Part shown: positions 34,529 to 39,723 of the stretch, one piece after another
Layout: every line of letters begins with the position of its first letter
How positions within the stretch are numbered: position 1 is the first letter of the stretch
Origin: Acidobacteriota bacterium
Lineage (GTDB): Bacteria > Acidobacteriota > UBA6911 > RPQK01 > JADFOI01
Direction: 5' to 3'
NCBI GenBank assembly: GCA_022562935.1
Contig: JADFOI010000017.1
Location: 1-39,723, forward strand
DNA length: 39,723 nt
The notes under the pieces: model-generated
What the model saw: only the letters and a program-made list of their open reading frames with translations
Database searches by the model: none
What the model was told of the DNA's origin: nothing
Translations under genes and position numbers: made by a program

Positions 34529-36460
34529 ATGAAAGACATCATCGTTGGGACGGCGGGCCACATTGACCACGGTAAAACCACGCTTGTGAAGGCTTTAACC
34601 GGTATCGACACCGACCGGCTGGAAGAAGAGAAGCGCCGTGGCATCAGCATTGATATCGGTTTCGCTCATATGCAGCTGGGTGATTCTCGGGTGGGTTTTA
34701 TCGACGTCCCCGGACATGAAAAGTTTGTCAAGAACATGCTGGCGGGGATCGGTGGAATTGATCTCGTCTTGCTTGTGGTTGCGGCTGATGAATCGGTTAT
34801 GCCCCAAACCATCGAGCATTTTCAGATTTGTAAGCTGCTGGAAATTCCAAGAGGCGTTATCGCCATCACCAAAAGGCACCTGGTTGAAGAGGAGCTGCTT
34901 TCTCTTGTTGAAGCTGAGGTTCGGGAACTCGTCGAGGGCAGCCCGTTGGAAAAAGCTCCCATCGTAGCCTTGGATAGCGTTTCCGGGGAAGGCGTGGAAC
35001 TCCTGAAGGAAACACTATTGAAAGAAATCGAGAAATCGCAGCAGGACATCACCGCTGCTCGGCGTTCCCATCAGATCTTCCGTCTTCCCGTTGACCGCAT
35101 TTTCACGATCAAAGGATTCGGAACCGTGGTCACGGGAACCCCTTATGCCGGTGTTCTGAAAAAGGGAGATGCCGTGACCTTGTATCCCACCCTCAAGACA
35201 GGAAAGGTCCGAGGCATTGAAATTTTCAACCAGGAGGCTGACCTGGCCATGGCCGGCCAAAGGACAGCACTGAATCTCAGCGGATTGGAAACGGAAAATT
35301 TGAACAGGGGAATGGTCATTTCGGGGTCCAACGCTCTTGCCTCCTCCTCAATGTTTGACGCAATCGTTCACTTGCTGCCCACTGCCCCCAAAGGACTCAA
35401 GGACCGCAGTGCGATCCGATTTCACCACGGAAGCGCTGAACTGATCGGTCGAATCCATCCGCTTGAAAACGACCAACTTCGCCCCGGGGAGTCGATGCTG
35501 GTTCAGTTCCGAGTGCAGAGTCCGACCGTCTGCTTCCCTAAGGATCACTTCATCTTACGCCGTTACTCACCCATGACGACCATCGGTGGGGGTGTGATTC
35601 TGGACGGTACCCCAAAAAAACACCGGCAAAAGGACTTGCCCGACATCCTCCCCGGATTGAGAAAGCTGTGGTCGATGCTCACAGAGCAAGATCCGGGTCT
35701 GGACAGTGCCTTTGTCGAATACTTCGTCAAACTGTACCGTTTCTCGGGTGTAAGCTTGTCCGACCTGGCAGCCCGCACGGGGTTTCTGGAAAATTACCTA
35801 CTGGATCTCCTGAAGGGACTGGATTCCATAGTTTTGATCTCCCAGCAGCCGCTGCTGGCTGTTTTTCGACCGGATCTCGAGGAATTCAAGACGAAAATCG
35901 CCCAATTCCTTGCTGATTTTCACTCCCGAGTTCCCTTGATGGTGGGTGTACCACGAGAAGAACTTAAAGAGCGATTCTTTGGAAAAGCCGCCAATTCTTA
36001 CTTCACATTCGTTCTCAACCAGATGGAGAATGAAAAGAAGATTCAAATCAAGGGCAGTACCGTGTCGCTGCAGGGGCAACAGCTGGTACTGAGCCCAGAG
36101 CAAAACCAGGCGAAGGAACACATGTTGCAACTGATTCAGAGAAGGGGTCTGCAACCTCCCACCTTGGAGGAACTCCTGAAAACAATACCCTATGACCGTA
36201 GCGTGGTCCGGGATGTGTTTTATTTTCTCTTACAGCAGGGAGAACTGATACGGGTCAGTGAAAACATCGTCCTCTCGCCCGACCGGATCACTTTTCTCCA
36301 ATCCCAGCTCAAGGAGTCCTTTCCCAGGGGGCACACCTTTACAGTTCCCGAGTTCAAGAAACTCTTTGGAATCAGCCGCAAATACGCGATTCCCTTCCTC
36401 GAGTTCCTGGACCGCAAGCGCATTACTCGACGGACTGGCGACAAACGCGTGGTGCTGTGA
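34529..36460 (+). CDS. selB: Selenocysteine-specific elongation factor SelB
   Basis: SelB delivers Sec-tRNA(Sec) to UGA codons that are followed by a SECIS hairpin. The 643-aa protein has an EF-Tu-like GTPase core: [13 protein letters not shown] (G1, residues 7-19), [11 protein letters not shown] (G2), DVPGHEKFV (G3), ITKRHLV (G4) and SVSGEG (G5). Beta-barrel domains follow, with [16 protein letters not shown]. The C-terminal winged helices end [12 protein letters not shown], the SECIS-binding region. In G4 the guanine-specifying Asp is His117 (CAC, 34877-34879), which is unusual. The frame is open from 34373 inside divergent ffh; ATG 34529 is the canonical start. tatA follows after 58 nt. 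selA, selC and selD are not in the window. Confidence 0.95.
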   Translation: MKDIIVGTAGHIDHGKTTLVKALTGIDTDRLEEEKRRGISIDIGFAHMQLGDSRVGFIDVPGHEKFVKNMLAGIGGIDLVLLVVAADESVMPQTIEHFQICKLLEIPRGVIAITKRHLVEEELLSLVEAEVRELVEGSPLEKAPIVALDSVSGEGVELLKETLLKEIEKSQQDITAARRSHQIFRLPVDRIFTIKGFGTVVTGTPYAGVLKKGDAVTLYPTLKTGKVRGIEIFNQEADLAMAGQRTALNLSGLETENLNRGMVISGSNALASSSMFDAIVHLLPTAPKGLKDRSAIRFHHGSAELIGRIHPLENDQLRPGESMLVQFRVQSPTVCFPKDHFILRRYSPMTTIGGGVILDGTPKKHRQKDLPDILPGLRKLWSMLTEQDPGLDSAFVEYFVKLYRFSGVSLSDLAARTGFLENYLLDLLKGLDSIVLISQQPLLAVFRPDLEEFKTKIAQFLADFHSRVPLMVGVPREELKERFFGKAANSYFTFVLNQMENEKKIQIKGSTVSLQGQQLVLSPEQNQAKEHMLQLIQRRGLQPPTLEELLKTIPYDRSVVRDVFYFLLQQGELIRVSENIVLSPDRITFLQSQLKESFPRGHTFTVPEFKKLFGISRKYAIPFLEFLDRKRITRRTGDKRVVL

Positions 36461-36518
36461 TTGACAACAAAGAGGGTTAGGCGTACCATAAGGAGAGAAT
36501 CAAGCGAGGTACAAAAAC

Positions 36519-36704
36519 ATGGGCAGTCTTGGAATGTCGGAACTAGTCATTATCCTTCTGATTGTGATTGTGATTTTCGGCGCCAGTCGGCTTCCGCAAC
36601 TGGGAAAAGGACTGGGAGAGGGCATTCGTAACTTCAAAGGCTCTCTCAAAGGTGGACAAGAGGAAGACACCGAGAAGGAGTCCGAGCAAAACACCTCTTC
36701 ATAA
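36519..36704 (+). CDS. tatA: Twin-arginine translocase subunit TatA/E
   Basis: This 61-aa protein has one N-terminal membrane helix ([20 protein letters not shown]), the FGxxxLPxLG hinge, an amphipathic helix [17 protein letters not shown], and an acidic tail. This is the TatA pattern; it oligomerises to form the Tat translocation site for folded proteins. tatC is not nearby. AAGGAGAG lies about 22 nt upstream; GCGAGG is closer to the ATG. Confidence 0.94.
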   Translation: MGSLGMSELVIILLIVIVIFGASRLPQLGKGLGEGIRNFKGSLKGGQEEDTEKESEQNTSS

Positions 36705-36834
36705 TTCGAACCCTCTCCAGATCTTCAGTTCTTTTTTCTAGTCCATCTCTATCATCTTTCATCAAGGACCCACGACACCTCTATAGAATCGAGATTTTTC
36801 AGACTCATTGGATATAGTTCTTCTTTTACTCACT

Positions 36835-37038
36835 AGCCGGGATTATGCATAAATTGTCTACTGCAGAGCCGCAAACATCCAGCGTGCTGCACCGACTGCG
36901 TTGTGCTTCCTTGGGCTCCTCGGCGTACTGCACGAGTACGCCTGCGGGGCCCTTGGGTTACCCGCTTGCGGGTTCCCACGCCTTGTCATCGCAGCGCTTG
37001 CGGCTCTTCGTCACGACAACCTATACATAGTCCCGGCT
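36835..37038. repeat. R2 quasi-palindromic element, copy C
   Basis: The ends are imperfect inverted repeats of about 50 bp. The left starts agccgggattatgcat at 36835 and the right ends with its near-complement at 37038. Inside are GGCGTACT-GCACG-AGTACGCC (36922-36942) and ACCCGCTTGCGGGT (36960-36973). The right arm resembles the R2 core at 631-653 and 2256-2278. The flanks 36705-36834 and 37039-37135 contain no gene that I can see. Confidence 0.65.
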
Positions 37039-37135
37039 GCGTTAATACTCGAGAAAACGCCAGTGAAAAAGGGGGAAGAGGAACGGGTTAGGGGGTCAGG
37101 AAGCCAGAGCTCGCCTGGTGCGCAGGAAGAGGAGA

Positions 37136-37465
37136 TCAGGCAGGATTTTCTCTCGTTTCCGAGAGGATCCACTCCAGATAGGCTGAATCTCCGTCGTCGA
37201 TGGAGAGGGCAATCACTTCCGGCACTTCATAAGGGTGGAGCTCTTTGATGCGGTGGGTCAATAAGGACAGCCGATCCTCGGCAGTCTTCATGATCATCAG
37301 ATGTTCGGTCGCACGCTCCATTGCCCCTTTCCACCTGTAGATCGAGGTGATCTTGGGAACAATATTAACGCAGGCTACGAGTCGTTCCTCTACCAGTAGC
37401 TGGGCGATTCGTTCCGCCTCTTGGTGGGTATCTATAGTAGAGAGAACCACGTAACTCTTAGACAT
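37136..37465 (-). CDS. cutA: CutA-family divalent cation tolerance protein
   Basis: CutA is a small trimeric PII-like protein with a debated role in metal tolerance. The sequence has SYVVLSTIDTHQEAERIAQL, VACVNIVPKITSIYRWKG and HPYEVPEVIALSIDDGDSAY LEWI, all characteristic. I start at ATG 37465 (109 aa). An ATG at 37483 would overlap the start of divergent ftsB. Confidence 0.93.
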   Translation of the reverse strand: MSKSYVVLSTIDTHQEAERIAQLLVEERLVACVNIVPKITSIYRWKGAMERATEHLMIMKTAEDRLSLLTHRIKELHPYEVPEVIALSIDDGDSAYLEWILSETRENPA

Positions 37466-37476
37466 TCGTACTGGCC

Positions 37477-37788
37477 ATGACATTTAGCCGAAAAGCGAAA
37501 AGAGAACTTTCCTGGATTCTGCTATTTACAGGTTGTGTGGCCCTACTGAGCATCCTTTTCTTCGGAGACGGCGGTTTGATACAGCTGCGTAAGTATCGGG
37601 CAGAACTACGAGAATTACAACTGGAAAATCTAGATCTCAGACAACAACGCAGTGACTACCTGCAAAAAATCGACAAGCTGAAGACCGACCCTTATCAATG
37701 GGAGCGCATCGCTCGAGAGCGATACAACTTCGCCCTTGAGGGCGACATCATCGTGAACCTCCCCGTAGAATCAGTGAAACGCCCGTAA
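37477..37788 (+). CDS. ftsB: Septum formation initiator FtsB/DivIC
   Basis: This 103-aa bitopic membrane protein has a short basic N-terminus, a TM helix (ILLFTGCVALLSILFFG) and a leucine-zipper-like coiled coil (LRELQLENLDLRQQRSDYLQ). The conserved C-terminal DPYQWERIARERYNFALEGD completes the pattern. FtsB bridges FtsL and FtsQ in the divisome. It starts at ATG 37477, divergent from cutA with 11 bp between. Confidence 0.9.
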   Translation: MTFSRKAKRELSWILLFTGCVALLSILFFGDGGLIQLRKYRAELRELQLENLDLRQQRSDYLQKIDKLKTDPYQWERIARERYNFALEGDIIVNLPVESVKRP

Positions 37789-37976
37789 TTGCCAAAAGGA
37801 CCCCTGTCAATCAACAAGTTGAGAGGAGTCACCGATAGCGCTGACCCCGGCAGGTCTCGACCCCGTAAAGCCCTGGGTCCGGCATCCTCGCCTTGCCAAA
37901 CTATGGTTCATTCGGTGCCCTACCTCTCTTAAATCCTTGATTTATGGGACCAATTTCCGGAACTACGTGGGTGTCA

Positions 37977-38034
37977 CCGATTCATGTGTCTCCTCCGATT
38001 CATCACCGATTCATTTTCCCCGGTTCTCCGATTC
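37977..38034 (+). promoter_or_regulatory. Four direct repeats CCGATTC upstream of the selenoprotein gene
   Basis: CCGATTCAT occurs at 37977, 37995 and 38006, and CCGATTC at 38028, with steps of 18, 11 and 22 bp. The steps of 11 and 22 bp fit one face of the helix. A related CCGATTG is at 38101. They could be sites for an activator or repressor of the Sec-DsbA gene. The rest of 37789-38163 holds an inverted GGACCC/GGGTCC pair (37798-37803, 37875-37880) and no visible gene. Confidence 0.4.
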
Positions 38035-38163
38035 TGACCATGACCGACCAAGCCTAATGGGTTCTTCGTTATGGTAGACTGGATTTTCCATGGTGTCGAA
38101 CCGATTGAAAGGCGGAAATTTAGTAAAATAGTCTTGAGTCAAGATCGGGGAGACTGAAAGGTC

Positions 38164-38943
38164 ATGACAACGAAGTGCTTCACGGTGGTCTGTCAACTGA
38201 GTCTGCTCACCCTTCTGTGTGGGACACCAAGCTTCGCACAAGGGACGTCGAGTGAAGGAATCAACGACCTTAAAGAAGAGATTGAGGCACTCAAAGAAGG
38301 GCAGAAGGCAATTCAAAAGGAACTTCAGGAAATCAAGAGCCTTCTGAGGACGAGACAGGCTCCGGTTCCTACACCTCGTGAGTTTGTTCTAGATCTTGGT
38401 GGAAGTCCTTTTAAGGGCGATGAGAAGGCCAAACTGACCCTGGTGGAATTCACCGATTACCAGTGACCGTTTTGCGGAAGACACGTCCGTGGGACGTTCC
38501 CTCAAATTGCGAAAGAGTACATCGAGACTGGAAAGGTCAAGTACGTTTTCCTGGACTATCCGTTGGAATCCATACATCAGTATGCATTTAAGGCGGCTGA
38601 GGCAGTGAATTGCGCCGCCGAACAGGGCAAATTCTGGGAAATGCATGACCGCCTTTTTGCCAATCAGAATGCGTTGGCTCTCGTACAGCTCAAATCCTAT
38701 GCGGAAGCTCTCGGTTTGGACAGCCCCAGGTTCGATACCTGCTTGGAAAGCGGGAAGTATGCGGGTGAAATTCGTAAGGATCTGGCACTCGGCGCCAAGG
38801 CTGGAATCAAAGCCACGCCTTCTTTCGGAATCGGATTCACCGACCCCGAGGATCCGAACAAGGTGAAGGTGGTTCAGACCCTAAGAGGAGCCCTGCCCTT
38901 TAGTTCCTTCAAGCCCGTCATCGACGGCCTGCTTTCACAGTAA
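38164..38943 (+). CDS. Secreted DsbA-family thiol oxidoreductase, predicted selenoprotein (UPFC active site, TGA read as Sec)
   Basis: The frame is 259 codons with a single internal TGA at 38464-38466 (residue 101). Residues 1-25 are a Sec-type signal peptide ending PSFA. Residues about 30-65 are a coiled coil (INDLKEEIEALKEGQKAIQK). A thioredoxin-fold DsbA domain follows: LTLVEFTDYQ-U101-PF-C104-GRH, VKYVFLDYPLESIHQYAFKA, FWEMHDRLFANQ, cis-Pro219 in IKATPSFGIG. In relatives the active site is CPFC, so U101 replaces the nucleophilic Cys. GGGGAGACTGAAAGG precedes ATG 38164. A hairpin after the TGA and selB nearby support recoding. It probably reduces, isomerises or oxidises periplasmic disulfides. 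A Cys-to-TGA mutation or sequence error is the alternative. Confidence 0.88.
38464..38500 (+). promoter_or_regulatory. Sec UGA codon and candidate bacterial SECIS hairpin
   Basis: UGA at 38464-38466 is followed by C. ACGTCC (38483-38488) pairs perfectly with GGACGT (38492-38497) around the loop GTG (38489-38491). A lower stem GGAA/TTCC (38476-38479 with 38497-38500) can form in a bulged alternative. The loop begins 22 nt after the UGA and starts with G then U, fitting known bacterial SECIS rules recalled from the literature. The hairpin overlaps codons 107-112 of the protein. Confidence 0.75.
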
Positions 38944-39211
38944 ACGCCTGCACGAGCTGCTTCCTCAACTCCAAAAACTCCGACCCCTGGACGACCCCAC
39001 AGCGGTTAGAGACAGCTTATAATTACGATAAAGGGCATACGGTAAAGGACATACGGAAAAGGACAGGGTAATGGGGACAAGTCTGTAGTACGGTCCCCAG
39101 TGGCCACTCCAACTATGGCCTCCCAAAACGACCCGTTACCCACTATCCAAACATCAACTTCCTACTTCCCCAGCCCCTAAAATCCCCATAAACGCGCGGC
39201 TCAGTCCTACG

Positions 39212-39291
39212 GGATTGTATCCGTAATGCTCTTAAAGACTGCCTGCAATCGAGAAATTCCGTGCTTTCTCACCGCACTCCGGATACAATCC
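39212..39291. promoter_or_regulatory. Perfect 12-bp inverted repeat upstream of second TonB receptor
   Basis: GGATTGTATCCG at 39212-39223 is exactly complementary to CGGATACAATCC at 39280-39291, with 56 bp between. It could be paired operator half-sites, a structured leader, or the ends of a tiny repeat element. In the rest of 38944-39384 I see no gene, only phrase-like text such as catacggtaaaggacatacgg. Confidence 0.45.
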
Positions 39292-39321
39292 TTAACGTTA
39301 TTCTTGGAAGATTATCAGGAT

Positions 39322-39365
39322 TTATAGAGTCGAAATCAGCATAAAATGTATATTCTTCTCTATAA
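39322..39365. promoter_or_regulatory. 8-bp inverted repeat around candidate -10 of second TonB receptor
   Basis: TTATAGAG (39322-39329) and CTCTATAA (39358-39365) are perfect inverted copies. They flank AT-rich sequence containing TAAAAT and TATATT, about 20 bp before the ATG at 39385. This could be a regulator site or an RNA hairpin in the leader. Confidence 0.35.
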
Positions 39366-39384
39366 GCTCCAACAATAGCTCATT

Positions 39385-39723
39385 ATGAATGGGTGTGGAG
39401 GTAATCGCTGTATTCTCGCAGCGCTGACGCTGGCGTTGACGCTTTGCACCTCGGCCGTCTGGGCTCAAACCGCCAGCGGAACCATCCTGGGGATGGTTAT
39501 GGACGACACGCGGGCGCTGGTACCGGGTGTCACTGTCACCATTACCAACCTTGACAAGGGGCTGACCCGAACCGTACTCAGTGACGACCTGGGCCACTAT
39601 CGAGCCACCAATCTCTCGCTGGGAAGCTATCGGGTGAGAGTTGAATCTCCCGGCTTTAAGAGCCTCACCAGAGAAGGCATTGAATTGACCGTGGGTCGTG
39701 AAGTCATCATTGATTTTGTCTTG
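39385..39723 (+). CDS. Oar-like TonB-dependent receptor, N-terminal part (cut by window edge)
   Basis: 113 codons are open from ATG 39385 to the window end. A signal peptide (MNGCGGNRCILAALTLALTL, cleavage near VWA-QTA) leads into a carboxypeptidase-regulatory-like domain: GTILGMVMDDTRALVPGVTV TITNLDKGL, LGHYRATNLSLGSYRVRVES PGFKS, GIELTVGREVIIDF. This is the same N-terminal architecture as the receptor at 7445-10792, so it is most likely a second Oar-like receptor. The plug and barrel lie outside the window. No clear Shine-Dalgarno is seen. Confidence 0.85.
   Translation, partial: MNGCGGNRCILAALTLALTLCTSAVWAQTASGTILGMVMDDTRALVPGVTVTITNLDKGLTRTVLSDDLGHYRATNLSLGSYRVRVESPGFKSLTREGIELTVGREVIIDFVL

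Noticed and set aside
34480-34650. Upstream extension of ffh into selB
   Set aside because: Reads antisense to the selB GTPase core; the canonical Ffh N-terminus starts at 34479.
37798-37880. GGACCC/GGGTCC pair 83 nt apart, considered as a tRNA(Sec) acceptor stem
   Set aside because: No T-loop (TTCRA-type), no anticodon arm with TCA and no long variable arm could be placed.
38563-38943. Second half of the selenoprotein as an independent gene starting at TTG
   Set aside because: It lacks a start signal and the thioredoxin active site; it is in frame with the upstream half and completes one DsbA domain.

Overview
The window looks like chromosomal DNA of an Acidobacteriota-like bacterium. The main pointers are a full-length Oar-type TonB-dependent receptor (carboxypeptidase-regulatory-like N-terminus, LPLNGRN motif) at 7445-10792 and the 5' end of a second one at 39385-39723. 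Other support comes from a Gram-negative envelope gene set and many GTG/TTG starts. The assignment is an inference from gene style, not from a marker tree.

Layout. 1-399 (-) is the start of an Ig-like lipoprotein cut by the window edge. 823-3630 (+) is a minor-pilin operon of FimT/GspH-, PilV-, PilW- and PilX-like proteins, followed by a secreted coiled-coil protein (3645-4253). 4237-7191 (-) holds thiS-thiG-aroB and ubiE/menG, with a 148-bp MITE-like element between aroB and ubiE. 7445-10792 (-) is the TonB receptor. 11442-17644 (+) is nuoJKLMN with greA overlapping the end of nuoN; the rest of complex I is not here. 17688-18026 (-) is a small secreted protein and 18212-20476 (+) is a class A PBP. 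A perfect 46-bp palindrome separates the PBP from a polyprenyl diphosphate synthase. 21675-25598 (-) is larC-metG-tatD. 25813-29912 (+) is argS, a secreted helical protein and a type III polyketide synthase. 29967-34479 (-) is the ffh-rpsP-khpA-rimM-trmD-rplS translation/SRP operon, ending in a small membrane protein and a ThiE/TenI protein. 34529-36704 (+) is selB and tatA. 37136-37788 holds divergent cutA and ftsB.

The main discovery is at 38164-38943. Two same-frame halves of a secreted DsbA-family thioredoxin are separated only by a TGA at 38464-38466. That codon sits exactly where the first cysteine of the CxxC motif belongs, giving U-P-F-C. A hairpin with a GUG loop begins 16 nt after the TGA, as expected of a bacterial SECIS. 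selB, the selenocysteine-specific elongation factor, lies about 1.7 kb upstream. I read this as an exported Sec-containing thiol oxidoreductase that standard gene calling splits or truncates. SelB itself has His in place of the usual Asp in its guanine-specificity motif (TKRH).

The window is also rich in small dispersed repeats. One family (R1) has ~35-bp terminal inverted repeats. Its copies form the stop codon of one gene, the Shine-Dalgarno and start codon of another, and the stop codon of a third. A second family (R2) carries a core related to atgcataggttctcgt. A third is a set of phrase-like repeats (R3) that forms the C-terminal tail of the ThiE/TenI protein. I saw no rRNA, tRNA, CRISPR array or transposase gene.
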